Shown: positions 7,896 to 16,215, counted from the stretch's first letter. The stretch is DNA of 64,000 nt from Streptomyces endocoffeicus (GCF_016741935.1 NZ_JAERRG010000002.1:372001-436000); one strand, 5' to 3'. Numbers and translations: made by a program. The notes: generated by a model from the letters alone, not told the origin.

Positions 7896-7968
7896 GGTGC
7901 GTACTCGATGCGTACGTACTCGGTGCGTACGCACTCGGTGCGTACTCGGTTCGTACTCGGTTCGTACA
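7896..7968. repeat. Degenerate tandem repeat around GGTGCGTACTC
   Basis: Six adjacent units of 11 or 15 bp, each a variant of GGTGCGTACTC, fill the gap after the antiporter stop. Two units carry a 4-bp insertion. Each contains the palindrome CGTACG or GTAC. They lie immediately before a hairpin terminator. Confidence 0.75.
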
Positions 7969-7971
7969 GGG

Positions 7972-7997
7972 AGGGCCGCGGGAAGATCCGCGGCCCT
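7972..7997. terminator. Hairpin between convergent antiporter and Spo0M genes
   Basis: A perfect 10-bp stem (AGGGCCGCGG with CCGCGGCCCT) encloses the loop GAAGAT. It lies between two converging genes and could stop both. It has no long T tract, as is usual in Streptomyces. Confidence 0.7.
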
Positions 7998-8024
7998 TCG
8001 CGGCCCTCCGCGTCGCTCCACGGC

Positions 8025-9041
8025 TCAGCCCCGGTCCTCCTGCTCGGACCCCGGGCCCCCTAAGTCTTTTGTGCCCCCTAGGCCCTCTGGATCCCCTGGG
8101 CCCTCTGGATTCTCTAAGTCGCCTAAGCCCGCTAAGTTCCCTAACGCGTCGCCGAGCCCGGCCGGGACCATGCCGCCGCCCACGGCCCCGCCCGCCGCCG
8201 CCGTACCGGCCGTGACGCCTGTGACGCCCGCGACGCCCGCGATGGCCGCACCGGTGCGGCCATCGCGGGCGGTATGCGTCGCGCGGGATTCGATGAGCGC
8301 CCGGATCCAGGAGTCGACCTCACCGGGCCAGTCGCGCCGCTCGAGGCCCTCGTGGCGCACGGTGTGGCGGCCCTGGGCGCCAGAGCCCCCGCCGCGCTTG
8401 TCGGCCTCCAGGACGACTTCCATGCCGTCGGGCCCGGTGAGAAGGGTCAGCGCGATCTCGTTCACGTCGTGGAGGTACTGAGGGGCCGGGGTGAGCTCGA
8501 TCTCCTGGTGGAAGGGGAGCCGCTGCCCGGTGCCCGCGATATGGGCGAGCCGCAGATCGGCGGCGACGAGGCCGAAGCCGAGCCGCCCCAGCGCCCCCAG
8601 TACGGCCTCCTGGACCGGCAGCGGGCACACGATCAGCGGCTCCGGATCGCCGTGGTCCTTCGCGCCCGCCGTCGCGAGTTCGACCCGGACGCCCAGGACG
8701 ACACCCAGCGGCTGCCCGGACACCTCGGTGAGCGGCGTTTCCCACGGTATGTGAATGGTGAACGGAATGTCTCTGTGCTCTCTCGCGTCGAGCCGGAACC
8801 CGCCGCCGAGTCGGAGGCGGTCGAAGACCACACCGCCCTCGTGCTCCTCGCCGCCGTACCCGGCCTCGACCCCGGCGACCAGCTCCAGCGCGAGGTGCTC
8901 GAGATCACAGGCACCGCATCCACCCCGGAGCCGCACATGCCCCCGCACCACCCCACCGGGGCGCACTGGCTCCCGGTCCAGGATCGTGTCCATGACGGGC
9001 CCGCCGGCCCCGAGCGAGCCGAGCACGCGTTTGAACACCAT
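8025..9041 (-). CDS. Sporulation-control protein Spo0M family
   Basis: This cytosolic protein of 338 residues belongs to the Spo0M (arrestin-fold) family, whose members influence sporulation in Bacillus. Recognisable parts are the N-terminal MVFKRVLGSLGAGGPVMDT, PGGVVRGHVRLRGG, the strand-rich IPFTIHIPWETPLT, and FHQEIELTPAP. The last 90 residues differ from the family. They are Ala/Gly-rich and then change to a collagen-like Gly-Pro-Glu-Asp tail (about residues 300-338), coded by DNA of lower GC with CCTAAG motifs (8060-8145). AAGGAG precedes ATG 9039-9041. The gene is transcribed alone. Confidence 0.88.
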   Translation of the reverse strand: MVFKRVLGSLGAGGPVMDTILDREPVRPGGVVRGHVRLRGGCGACDLEHLALELVAGVEAGYGGEEHEGGVVFDRLRLGGGFRLDAREHRDIPFTIHIPWETPLTEVSGQPLGVVLGVRVELATAGAKDHGDPEPLIVCPLPVQEAVLGALGRLGFGLVAADLRLAHIAGTGQRLPFHQEIELTPAPQYLHDVNEIALTLLTGPDGMEVVLEADKRGGGSGAQGRHTVRHEGLERRDWPGEVDSWIRALIESRATHTARDGRTGAAIAGVAGVTGVTAGTAAAGGAVGGGMVPAGLGDALGNLAGLGDLENPEGPGDPEGLGGTKDLGGPGSEQEDRG

Positions 9042-9314
9042 CGCGGCGTTCACTCCTTCACTGTCACTGTGATCGTTCTCTGTTCCGTGTGGGGGGGGCG
9101 TTCGTTCCGAGTTCCGTGGGGGGCATGCGTGGAACGAACGAGAAGGTAAAGGGATTCCCATGTGCGCGTCCTGGGGCGGCAAAATCGGCCAGGAGTGGTG
9201 CGGCCCCGGCCGGCGACGCGCCCGACGGCCCGGCTCGGTGTTCATCCGCTCACGGAGAGCTATCTGAATGGGCCCTCCGGCCATGGGTAACTCGGACCGG
9301 GCCCGCGGAGTCCG

Positions 9315-9386
9315 GTGCGACTCATCCCACCAGTGCGACTCATCCCACCGGTGCGACTCATCCCACCGGTGCGACTCATCCCAGAG
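9315..9386. repeat. Four 18-bp tandem repeats upstream of ctaD
   Basis: GTGCGACTCATCCCACCG starts at 9315, 9333, 9351 and 9369 with an exact 18-bp period. The first copy differs at one base and the last at its final bases. The array ends about 270 bp before the ctaD start and 275 bp from the spo0M start. Confidence 0.9.
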
Positions 9387-9400
9387 GACGGGAGAAACCG

Positions 9401-9520
9401 ATGTCACGTGTGCGACGGGTGAGATCGGCGCTGCTGAGCGCCGTGGCAATCGTCGTGAGCGCGGGAATCCGGCGATGGCGGCGCAGACCGGTCCGCGAGC
9501 CGCACCCAGGACGCCGGTGA
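9401..9520 (+). CDS. Possible 39-residue basic membrane peptide
   Basis: ATG 9401 follows GGGAGA at five bases, directly after the 18-bp repeat array. The predicted peptide has an Arg-rich start, one short hydrophobic stretch (ALLSAVAIVVSAG) and an Arg-rich tail. No family is recognised. The arrangement could be a small membrane peptide or a leader ahead of ctaD, or chance, so confidence is low. Confidence 0.25.
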   Translation: MSRVRRVRSALLSAVAIVVSAGIRRWRRRPVREPHPGRR

Positions 9521-9658
9521 ATGACCCGGCCGCTACGGCGAGTCGGGTCCGAATAGCCATTCCGCTTCGGGTAATGGTGGGCGAATCGATACAACGAATT
9601 CGTCGGCCGGTGCCGCCGGCCGCCCACCCATGCAGACGGCCGAGGAGCGGACACGGAC

Positions 9659-11434
9659 ATGGCGACGACAACCAAGCCCGAATTTGAAGCTCCCGCCGAA
9701 CCCACCAAACTCGGCAGAATCGTGGTCGACTGGCTCACCACCACGGACCACAAGAAAATCGGACACCTGTACTTGGTGACCGCGTTCGGTTTCTTTCTGA
9801 TCGGCGGCCTTCTGGCCATGGTCATGCGGGCCGAACTCGCCCGGCCCGGACTGCAATTGATCAGCCCTGAGCAGTACAACCAGGCTTTCACCCTGCACGG
9901 CACGCTGATGCTGCTGTTCTTCGCCACGCCGGTCTTCGCCGGATTCGCCAACGAGATCATGCCGCTCCAGATCGGCGCCCCGGATGTCGCCTTCCCCCGG
10001 CTGAACATGTTCTCGTACTGGCTCTTCCTCTTCGGCGGGCTGATCGTGATCGGCGGTCTGCTCACCCCTGGTGGCGCGGCGGACTTCGGCTGGACGGCCT
10101 ATACCCCGCTCAGCAGCAAGGCGCGGACCCCGGGCGTGGGCGGCGACATGTGGGTGATGGGCCTCGCCCTCTCCGGCTTCGGGACGATCCTGGGCGCCGT
10201 CAACTTCATCACGACCGTCGTGTGTATGCGCGCCCCGGGAATGACGATGTTCCGGCTGCCCATCTTCACCTGGAACATCCTCTTCACCTCGATCCTGGTG
10301 CTACTCGCCTTTCCCATCCTGGCGGCCGCCCTGCTGGTGCTGGAGGCGGATCGCAAATTCGGCGCGGTCGTCTTCGAGGGGGCCAACGGCGGTCCGGTGC
10401 TGTGGCAGCACCTCTTCTGGTTCTTCGGCCATCCCGAGGTCTACATCATCGCCCTGCCGTTCTTCGGCATCATCACCGAAATCATTCCGGTGTTCTCCCG
10501 CAAGGTGGTCTTCGGCTATATGGGTCTGGTGGGCGCCACCATCGGCATCACCGGCCTCTCCGCGACGGTGTGGGCCCACCACATGTTCGCCACCGGAGCG
10601 GTACTCCTGCCGTTCTTCTCCTTTATGACGTTCCTCATCGCGGTGCCGACCGGGGTGAAGTTCTTCAACTGGGTCGGCACCATGTGGCGTGGCTCCCTCT
10701 CCTTCGAGACGCCGATGCTGTGGGCCATCGGCTTCCTGGTCACCTTCCTCTTCGGCGGGCTGACCGGGGTGATCCTGGCCTCGCCTCCGCTGGATTTCGA
10801 GGTCCACGACAGCTATTTCGTCGTCGCCCACTTCCACTACGTGGTCTTCGGTACGGTGGTCTACGCGATGTTCGCCGGATTCTATTTCTGGTGGCCCAAG
10901 TTCACCGGCAGGATGCTCGACGAACGCCTCGGCAAGATCCACTTCTGGACCCTGTTCATCGGCTTCCACACCACCTTCCTGGTCCACCACTGGCTCGGCG
11001 TCATCGGCATGCCGCGTCGCTATGTCGACTATCTGGCCGCCGACGGCTTCACCACGCTGAACACGGTCTCCACCATCGGATCGTTCCTCCTCGGCCTGTC
11101 CACGCTGCCGTTCATCTACAACGTGTGGAAAACCGGGAAGTACGGGAAGCGGGTCGAACTCGACGACCCCTGGGGATGGGGCCGCTCCCTGGAATGGGCC
11201 ACCTCCTGCCCCCCGCCCCGGCACAATTTCCTCACCCTGCCGAAGATCCGCTCCGAATCCCCCGCCTTCGACCTCCACCACCCCGAGGTCGCCCCCCACG
11301 AGGTCCCCATCACCGACCGACCGCCCCTCTCCGAGGTCATGGGCGCCCCGATTGACCTCGGCACCAAGGACGACCGCACCGGCGGCGGACCGAGCCCCGA
11401 AACGGGCGACGAAACCGAGGGCCGCGAGGACTGA
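9659..11434 (+). CDS. ctaD: Cytochrome c oxidase subunit I (aa3-type), orphan copy
   Basis: This is the catalytic subunit of haem-copper oxidase (591 aa), membrane-bound, reducing oxygen to water with proton pumping. All metal ligands are present: haem a His80 (FTLHGTLM) and His393; CuB His258 with cross-linked Tyr262 (HPEVY), His307 and His308 (WAHHMF); haem a3 His391 (VAHFHYV). The C-terminal 80 residues are hydrophilic as in other actinobacterial CtaD. The gene stands alone: no ctaC, ctaE or qcr genes adjoin it. In Streptomyces the main ctaCDEF-qcrCAB cluster normally lies elsewhere, so this is probably a second copy. ATG 9659 overlaps no neighbour and its Shine-Dalgarno is weak (GAGCGGA). 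Confidence 0.95.
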   Translation: MATTTKPEFEAPAEPTKLGRIVVDWLTTTDHKKIGHLYLVTAFGFFLIGGLLAMVMRAELARPGLQLISPEQYNQAFTLHGTLMLLFFATPVFAGFANEIMPLQIGAPDVAFPRLNMFSYWLFLFGGLIVIGGLLTPGGAADFGWTAYTPLSSKARTPGVGGDMWVMGLALSGFGTILGAVNFITTVVCMRAPGMTMFRLPIFTWNILFTSILVLLAFPILAAALLVLEADRKFGAVVFEGANGGPVLWQHLFWFFGHPEVYIIALPFFGIITEIIPVFSRKVVFGYMGLVGATIGITGLSATVWAHHMFATGAVLLPFFSFMTFLIAVPTGVKFFNWVGTMWRGSLSFETPMLWAIGFLVTFLFGGLTGVILASPPLDFEVHDSYFVVAHFHYVVFGTVVYAMFAGFYFWWPKFTGRMLDERLGKIHFWTLFIGFHTTFLVHHWLGVIGMPRRYVDYLAADGFTTLNTVSTIGSFLLGLSTLPFIYNVWKTGKYGKRVELDDPWGWGRSLEWATSCPPPRHNFLTLPKIRSESPAFDLHHPEVAPHEVPITDRPPLSEVMGAPIDLGTKDDRTGGGPSPETGDETEGRED

Positions 11435-11476
11435 CCCTCGTCTCCGGCACGCGGGACGGGGTCCACGGACACCTCG

Positions 11477-11580
11477 GTGCCGCAGACCCCTCCGCTGAAG
11501 AAGGCGTCCCCTTTACCGGCCGTCGAGCCGCGACGCTACCGGCTGCGCATTCTCAACGCTTCCAACGAGCGTTTCTGGAG
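11477..11580 (+). pseudogene. Remnant of a multicopper oxidase gene
   Basis: About 35 codons are open with no start nearby. They contain VEPRRYRLRILNASNERFW (11522-11575), closely resembling the conserved second cupredoxin segment of bilirubin-oxidase/phenoxazinone-synthase type multicopper oxidases. None of the copper-ligand His clusters is present, so everything else has been deleted. The fragment overlaps on the opposite strand the abnormal tail of a truncated HNH-type gene, marking a recombination junction near 11580-11630. Confidence 0.6.
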
Positions 11581-11823
11581 GGGCTTTCCACGGCGGCCGA
11601 GCCCTGACGGGGCTTGGGGTGCTTCGGTGAGGGGCGCCACCAGGCCCATGGCGTAAGGCACGGCGAGCTCGTCCAGAGTCACCTCGGCTCTGTCCTGTGC
11701 GGCGTACTCCAGCAGCGCGGCCCCGAAGGCGAACTTGTACGTTCGGGAGTTGGCGCCCATCAGGACGGCCAGCCGCCAAGACGTACGGGCGTTCGGCTCG
11801 CTTCGGTAGAAGTCCACCGTCAT
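11536..11823 (-). pseudogene. Truncated gene resembling the N-terminus of an HNH-endonuclease-family protein
   Basis: The frame encodes 95 residues. The first 65 (MTVDFYRSEPNARTSWRLA, then MGANSRTYKFAFGAALLEYA and TLDELAVPYAMGLV) resemble, from memory, the N-terminal domain of longer actinobacterial proteins with a C-terminal HNH nuclease. That nuclease domain is absent. After about residue 65 the sequence turns into an unrelated basic tail that is the complement of a multicopper-oxidase fragment. ATG 11821-11823 overlaps the methyltransferase stop by 4 bp, so the original operon arrangement survives. Probably non-functional; the family assignment is moderate. Confidence 0.5.
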
Positions 11824-12443
11824 CGGCTCACCCCAGGCGCAGCGTGCCGCTCCGCGCGGAAGACCAGGGCGCTCCAGCTCACGCCTTCCCGGCTGAGGCA
11901 GTCCGGTTCCTCGCTGCGGTGCACCGTGGCCAGGCCGAACCGTCCCGCGAGCGCCGCGGTCTCGGCCGCGGACACCGCGAACATGCGCCGCCCGGCAGGA
12001 ACCGGACCGTGCCGCAGCGAGAGGGCAACACATCCTCCCGGTGCCACCAGCTCGGCCAGCCGCCGCATGGCATCGACGCGCTCCTGCTCGTCCAGATGCA
12101 TCCACACCGCGGAGAGCAGCATGAAGTCGAAGGGCCCGCGGAGACCGCTGAGAGAGGGAAGCGCGTCGTCGATCCAGTCGATTGCCGCATCCGCGTGGAG
12201 GCGCTGCCCGATCCGCCGCAGCTCCCGTGTGGGCTCTACGGCTACGACCTGATGTCCACGGGCGGCCAGCGCGGCAGCGTCGCGGCCGCTGCCGGCACCG
12301 ATGTCAACAACCCTGCTCGGGGCCGGCGGCAGCCACGGCAGGAACTCCTCGTGCACGACTTCGAATGCCACACTCTCGTACCGACGGGCGAGTCCCTCGG
12401 CATCCTCTCCGTAGCCCGCAGCACTGGGCGTTCCCGACCGCAT
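11820..12443 (-). CDS. Class I SAM-dependent methyltransferase
   Basis: This 207-residue protein has a Rossmann methyltransferase fold. Motif I is VVDIGAGSGRDAAALA (residues about 44-59), the acidic end of strand 2 is VVAVEP, and the post-motif segment is FDFMLLSAVWMHLDEQER. The C-terminal part has a WSALVFRAE strand. The substrate is unknown. Its stop overlaps the start of the truncated HNH-like gene by 4 bp, so the two were one functional unit, perhaps acting on nucleic acid, though this is inference. It may have lost its partner's activity. Confidence 0.78.
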   Translation of the reverse strand: MRSGTPSAAGYGEDAEGLARRYESVAFEVVHEEFLPWLPPAPSRVVDIGAGSGRDAAALAARGHQVVAVEPTRELRRIGQRLHADAAIDWIDDALPSLSGLRGPFDFMLLSAVWMHLDEQERVDAMRRLAELVAPGGCVALSLRHGPVPAGRRMFAVSAAETAALAGRFGLATVHRSEEPDCLSREGVSWSALVFRAERHAAPGVSR

Positions 12444-12551
12444 CCCGCTACGCCCTCCTCATTCAAACGACCGGCTTCTGTGTGTCTGGGGCTATACGTG
12501 CTCTGAGCAGCGAGAAGCCCCCCGGTACGTGCGTGGAGGAGGGGGTCGGGC

Positions 12552-12596
12552 GCGCCCCCGGCAGGACTCGAACCTGCGGCCAAGCGCTTGGAAGGC
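12552..12596 (-). other. Attachment-site-like copy of the tRNA-Arg 3' half
   Basis: Forty-four of 45 bases match 14143-14187, the 3' half of the tRNA-Arg gene from the anticodon loop to the acceptor end. The single change turns the anticodon-loop TCT into TCC. The 5' half of a tRNA is absent. A direct copy of a tRNA 3' end 1.59 kb away, on the 3' side of the intact gene, is the normal signature of site-specific integration by a tyrosine recombinase. Confidence 0.8.
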
Positions 12597-12628
12597 CGAT
12601 GCGGAGCGCGCCGTGTCCGTGGCGGACC

Positions 12629-13108
12629 TCATCGGGAGTCGGCGGCCAATGCGGTTGCCAGATGGTCGAGCCGTCCGAAAACGCGGGCCATGCCCACGTG
12701 ATCGGCGTAGTCGCGCGATTCGACGATGACGCCGTCGCGTACGCGTGTCACAAAGACGCAGGGCAACGCGAAGGGGCGGCCGTTCACCGCACCGACGTAG
12801 CTGAACTCGAAAACGACCACCTCGGGATCCGCGGTTTCGTGGACCTGCCCCACGGGCTCGAACCGGTCGGCTCCGTGTGTCTGGACCGATGCGTCAGCGA
12901 AGTGCCGCCGTAGTTCGGCTCGGGTGCGCAGAGGTGTGTCGCCGGTGGGCGCGAGCGGATGCCGGACATCGGTGTGCTCGGCGTACAGGCCGGCGAGGTG
13001 ATCGAGGTGCGCCTGCCTCTCCCGCTCGGTGAGGTTGCCGGTGATCAGGAGGCTGACCCCGGCGGCGACGGCGCGGACGACATCGGCCGGTGCGGATGGA
13101 CTTGGCAT
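12629..13108 (-). CDS. SnoaL/NTF2-like protein in a small island
   Basis: The protein has 159 residues with the cone-shaped NTF2/SnoaL fold pattern. An N-terminal helix (LTERERQAHLDHLAGLYAEH) is followed by strands containing DVRHPLAP, a middle helix, then VVFEFSYVGAVNGRPF and the final VRDGVIVESRDYADH segment. Such proteins are polyketide cyclases, isomerases or small-molecule binders, and the ligand here is unknown. ATG 13106-13108 has GGGGA upstream. It diverges from a TetR gene across a perfect palindrome, so that regulator very probably controls it. Confidence 0.8.
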   Translation of the reverse strand: MPSPSAPADVVRAVAAGVSLLITGNLTERERQAHLDHLAGLYAEHTDVRHPLAPTGDTPLRTRAELRRHFADASVQTHGADRFEPVGQVHETADPEVVVFEFSYVGAVNGRPFALPCVFVTRVRDGVIVESRDYADHVGMARVFGRLDHLATALAADSR

Positions 13109-13123
13109 GGCATCCCCAGAAGT

Positions 13124-13171
13124 AACCAGAGTCTGGACTTCGGTAAGAGTAACGAAGTCCAGACTCCGGTT
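13124..13171. promoter_or_regulatory. Large palindromic operator between TetR and SnoaL-like genes
   Basis: GAGTCTGGACTTCG (13129-13142) is repeated in perfect inversion at 13153-13166 around a 10-bp spacer. The arms extend to AACC and GGTT (13124 and 13171) with one mismatch. It sits in the 100-bp divergent promoter region and is the expected TetR-dimer site. Confidence 0.8.
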
Positions 13172-13208
13172 AAAGTCCCTACCGGGCGTAAACGGGGAGG
13201 ATGCAGGC

Positions 13209-13793
13209 ATGCGACAGGACGCGCGGGAAAACCGGGAACGGATCCTGGCCGAGGCCGAGGCGGTCTTCGGCACACAGGGGCCCGCTGGATCGACCGAGGA
13301 GGTGGCCAGGCGAGCCGGTGTCGGCATCGCCACGGTCTTTCGCCACTTTCCGACCAAAGAGGAACTGATCGAGGCAGCGCTGCTGCGACATTTCGACAAA
13401 CTCATCCAGCGCGCCGACGCCCTCGCCGCCGATACGGACCCCGCCGCCGCCTTCCGCGCCCTGGTGCGGACGATGATCGAAAGCGGCGCCACGAAGCTGA
13501 CCCTCGCATCGACCCTGACGGGCCGCCAGCACCTCCCGGGCAACACAATCGCCGCGTCGGACCGGTTGAAAGCCGTCGTCAGCGACTTCCTGCGGCGGGC
13601 GCAGGATATCGAAGCGGTCCGGCCCTCGGTCACCGTCGAGGAGGTCTACCTCCTCATCCGGGGGCTGGCCCAGGCATCAGCGACGATGCAGACCCGCTCG
13701 GAAACACTGGACCGCGCCATCGACGTCGTACTCACCGGGCTCTCGCGGACAGCCGACCGAGCCGGAGAAGCCGCGCTTGACGATCACGATTGA
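13209..13793 (+). CDS. TetR-family transcriptional regulator
   Basis: This 194-residue repressor has an N-terminal helix-turn-helix. RENRERILAEAEAVFG is followed by GSTEEVARRAGVGIATVFRHFPTKEELIEAAL (residues about 6-55), the canonical TetR pattern. The C-terminal ligand domain contains TMIESGATKLTLASTLTGRQ and VTVEEVYLLIRGLAQ. ATG 13209 has GGGGAGG upstream at good spacing, so the longer frame to 13029 is rejected. It diverges from the SnoaL-like gene and shares a large palindrome with it, implying autoregulation and control of the neighbour. It lies inside the island bounded by tRNA-Arg sequences. Confidence 0.9.
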   Translation: MRQDARENRERILAEAEAVFGTQGPAGSTEEVARRAGVGIATVFRHFPTKEELIEAALLRHFDKLIQRADALAADTDPAAAFRALVRTMIESGATKLTLASTLTGRQHLPGNTIAASDRLKAVVSDFLRRAQDIEAVRPSVTVEEVYLLIRGLAQASATMQTRSETLDRAIDVVLTGLSRTADRAGEAALDDHD

Positions 13794-14106
13794 ACACGCT
13801 GAAGAACTCGACCGACCTTGCAACTCCTCCCGGCTCAAAGACTCCAGCGCGGGAGAATCACCGCCAGAAGCATTCGTCGATCACGATCTGCGGGTCGGTG
13901 GTGCGGGGCGTGAAGTGGGATCGCGGCCAGCCGCGGCCGTGACCGAAGGAGAGGACGTGCTCACCGCTCGGGCGGGTCGCGCAGTGGCTGGGTGAGCACC
14001 ACCCCGTTGCTCGGGCGGAGGAACGTGTCCGGGCTCTCCGTGAACCTTGGCCGTGGGCGGTCAAAGGCGCTTGGCCCGCGAGCGGTGTGCTTCCGGACAC
14101 AGCAGA
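13794..14106. other. Gene-free part of the tRNA-Arg island
   Basis: Short frames occur on both strands but none has a ribosome-binding site plus a recognisable domain. The minus-strand stretch near 13858-13960 (ending TTDPQIVIDECFWR) looks protein-like and may be the decayed end of a gene. No integrase remnant could be recognised. Confidence 0.4.
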
Positions 14107-14142
14107 GCCTCACCAGCGTTTCCGCAGGTGAGGCACCTTTTT
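14107..14142 (+). terminator. Stem-loop with T-run beside tRNA-Arg
   Basis: GCCTCACC (14107-14114) pairs with GGTGAGGC (14127-14134) around a 12-base loop, followed by ACCTTTTT. On the plus strand it resembles an intrinsic terminator. The stem also lies just 3' of the minus-strand tRNA. Confidence 0.5.
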
Positions 14143-14187
14143 GCGCCCCCGGCAGGACTCGAACCTGCGGCCAAGCGCTTAGAAGGC
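14143..14187 (-). other. Attachment site within tRNA-Arg (partner of 12552-12596)
   Basis: This is the 3' half of the tRNA-Arg gene, matched by the direct copy at 12552-12596 with one mismatch. The two copies bracket a 1.5-kb segment carrying the TetR and SnoaL-like genes. Confidence 0.78.
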
Positions 14188-14216
14188 GCCTGCTCTATCC
14201 ACTGAGCTACGGGGGC
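14144..14216 (-). tRNA. tRNA-Arg (anticodon TCT)
   Basis: The 73-nt cloverleaf on the minus strand has acceptor stem GCCCCCG/CGGGGGC with discriminator G. The D-arm is GCTCAGTGGATAGAGC and the anticodon loop is CTTCTAA. The T-arm is GCAGG-TTCGAGT-CCTGC. CCA is not encoded. The anticodon TCT reads AGA, a rare codon in high-GC genomes. The gene's 3' half doubles as an integration site. Confidence 0.95.
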
Positions 14217-14541
14217 CGGTGGTGGTCATGGAGCGGGTGAGCCCCCGGTGCCTGCGGGGCCGGCGGGGCGGCCGTGGTGCGGGTGGCCGGGCTCGACGGA
14301 CCGTGACCTTGCCGGGACAAGGATAGGGCTCCTTGCGCCTCGCCCCGGTTGCTTCACCTCCGTGGCACGTTGTGGAGGTTCGGTGAAGCGGTCTGATAAT
14401 CGCAGGCAGGTCCGAAACTTGCATCGTTTTTCACGCCTCAAGGAACGGGTGTTGTGCACTCGTTATGCCCGCGCCCCTGTCGTCACGTCTGCCTCGTGCT
14501 CCTTTTGGGGTGATCCGGGTGGGTCTCTTTGACGCGCACGA
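14217..14541. other. Intergenic region upstream of tRNA-Arg and the GTPase pair
   Basis: A 325-bp non-coding stretch separates the divergent tRNA and GTPase genes and should carry both promoters. It includes a lower-GC segment near 14390-14510. No convincing repeat or hairpin was found. Confidence 0.5.
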
Positions 14542-16209
14542 GTGAGCATACGCTTCAAAAAGACGCCAAAAGCGGGCATTCTTCACCACGTGGCGATCTT
14601 GGACGTACGGCCCCGGCTGCTCGACGCGCTGACCTCACTGCGTGACCGTGTCGACGCCGCTCGGTTTCCGCTCCCCCTTCCCGGCGCCGACCGCGCTCGC
14701 CGTAGCCGCGCCGAGCTGCTCGCTCAACTGGACGACTACCTCGTGCCCCGGTTGCGCGCCCCCGAAGCGCCCCTCCTGGCGGTAATCGGGGGATCCACGG
14801 GCGCGGGCAAGTCCACCCTCGTCAATTCGCTGGTCGGCCGACGAGTCACCGAGGCCGGTGTGTTGCGGCCCACAACGCGTACGCCGGTGCTGGTGTGCCA
14901 TCCGGACGACCACCCCTGGTTCGCCGGGCAGCGGGTGCTGCCGCGGCTCACCCGGGTGTGGGTGCCGGCGCAGGGGGAGCGGGCGGAGAGCGCGTACGAC
15001 GAGGAGGGGCGGGCACAGGAGGGGCCGGCGGCGCTGCGGGTGGAGACCGACCCGGGGCTGGCGCGGGGGCTCGCCCTGCTCGACGCGCCCGACATCGACT
15101 CGCTGGTCGCGCGGAACCGCGATCTGGCCGCGGAACTGATCTGCGCTGCCGACATCTGGGTGCTCGTCACCACCGCCACCCGCTACGGCGATGCCGTCCC
15201 CTGGCATCTGCTGCGGACCGCCAAGGAGTACGACGTCACCCTCGTCACCGTCCTCGACCGGGTGCCGCACCAGCTGGCCGCCGAGGTCTCCCGGCAGTAC
15301 GCCGGGCTCCTTACGGCGGCCGGGCTCGGCGATGTCCCGCGCTTCACCATCCCCGAGCTCCCCGAATCCGCGGGCGGCGGCAGTGGGCTGCTTCCGGCCA
15401 CCGCCGTCGCCGCACTGCGGGCCTGGCTCACCCAGCACGCACAGGATCCGTACGCCCGTACCGTCGCCGCCGCCCGTACGGCCGCCGGGACGCTCGCCTC
15501 GCTGCGCGCCCGGATGCCCGCGCTGGCCGGGGCCGCGGCGGCGCAGCACGCGGCCGCGATGCGGCTGATCCAGCGGGTCGAGGGCGCGTACGGGGAAGCC
15601 GGGGAGCGGGTGCGGCGCGAGATCGCGCAGGGGGCCGCGCTCGCGGGCGGTGCGCTCACCCACTGGCACGGCCTGCCGCACGGCAGCGCCCCCGATGAGC
15701 TCCTTACGGCTCTCACCGACTCCCTGGCGACCCTGTTGCGCAGCGCGGCCGCCACTGCCGACGATCGGGTCGCGGAGGCCGGGAGGCAGGACCCGGCCGC
15801 GCGGGCCGGGCTCGCGCCCTGCGACACGCGGGGCGCTGCCGAGCGGATCGGCGTGGCCGTACGGCACTGGCGGCGCTGCGCCGAGGAACTGGCCGAGGAG
15901 GAGGCCCGGGCCCGGATCGCCGAATGCGGGGGCAGCTGCGTGCCCGAGGAGATCGCCGCACTGCTCGCCGCGTCCCTCCTGGGCGGACGCCGCGCCCGTA
16001 AGGCGGGCGAGAAGCTCGCCGAGACCCTGGGCGCGCATGCGGCACTGCGCCTGGGCGACCGCGGCGGACGGCTGCTCGACGGCTGTGTCACCCGCGCCCT
16101 GCGGGCGGAGCGCGACCGCAGGCTCGCCCCTCTGGACGCCCTGGACATCTCACCGGAACACCAGGTCGAGCTGATCGCCGCGCTGTCCGTACTGCAGAAG
16201 GAGAGGTGA
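14542..16209 (+). CDS. P-loop GTPase of the dynamin/YfjP-like group, first of a pair
   Basis: A 555-residue protein with [15 protein letters not shown] (Walker A, about residues 79-93), [11 protein letters not shown] as switch I and [10 protein letters not shown] as the G3 DxPD motif. The rest is alpha-helical and Ala-rich, with a long region (residues about 320-550) that could form a stalk. A canonical N/TKxD G4 motif is not obvious (VLDRVP occupies the place). No transmembrane helix is evident, so it is probably cytosolic or peripheral. GTG 14542 was used; GTG 14590 is an equally weak alternative. The next GTPase begins 6 bp after the stop. Tandem GTPase genes fit hetero-oligomers as in bacterial dynamin pairs, but this is inference. 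Confidence 0.8.
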   Translation: MSIRFKKTPKAGILHHVAILDVRPRLLDALTSLRDRVDAARFPLPLPGADRARRSRAELLAQLDDYLVPRLRAPEAPLLAVIGGSTGAGKSTLVNSLVGRRVTEAGVLRPTTRTPVLVCHPDDHPWFAGQRVLPRLTRVWVPAQGERAESAYDEEGRAQEGPAALRVETDPGLARGLALLDAPDIDSLVARNRDLAAELICAADIWVLVTTATRYGDAVPWHLLRTAKEYDVTLVTVLDRVPHQLAAEVSRQYAGLLTAAGLGDVPRFTIPELPESAGGGSGLLPATAVAALRAWLTQHAQDPYARTVAAARTAAGTLASLRARMPALAGAAAAQHAAAMRLIQRVEGAYGEAGERVRREIAQGAALAGGALTHWHGLPHGSAPDELLTALTDSLATLLRSAAATADDRVAEAGRQDPAARAGLAPCDTRGAAERIGVAVRHWRRCAEELAEEEARARIAECGGSCVPEEIAALLAASLLGGRRARKAGEKLAETLGAHAALRLGDRGGRLLDGCVTRALRAERDRRLAPLDALDISPEHQVELIAALSVLQKER

Positions 16210-16215
16210 CCGCAG

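Larger units (their letters stand above)
9042..9658. other. Long divergent intergenic region between spo0M and ctaD
   Basis: A gap of 617 bp separates the divergent genes. It should hold promoters for both. Visible contents are an 18-bp tandem repeat (9315-9386) and a short reading frame with a Shine-Dalgarno (9401-9520). Nothing else is recognised. Confidence 0.6.

Noticed and set aside
9268..9687. Cys-rich peptide translated from the 18-bp repeats (CDSSH units)
   Set aside because: The frame overlaps the ctaD start, has no ribosome-binding site and simply reflects the DNA repeat.
11820..12443. Methyltransferase as part of an active restriction-modification system
   Set aside because: The coupled HNH-like gene is truncated and no specificity or restriction subunit is present.
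12552..12596. A second functional tRNA gene
   Set aside because: Only the 3' half is present and there is no D-arm or 5' acceptor strand, so it is an attachment-site copy.
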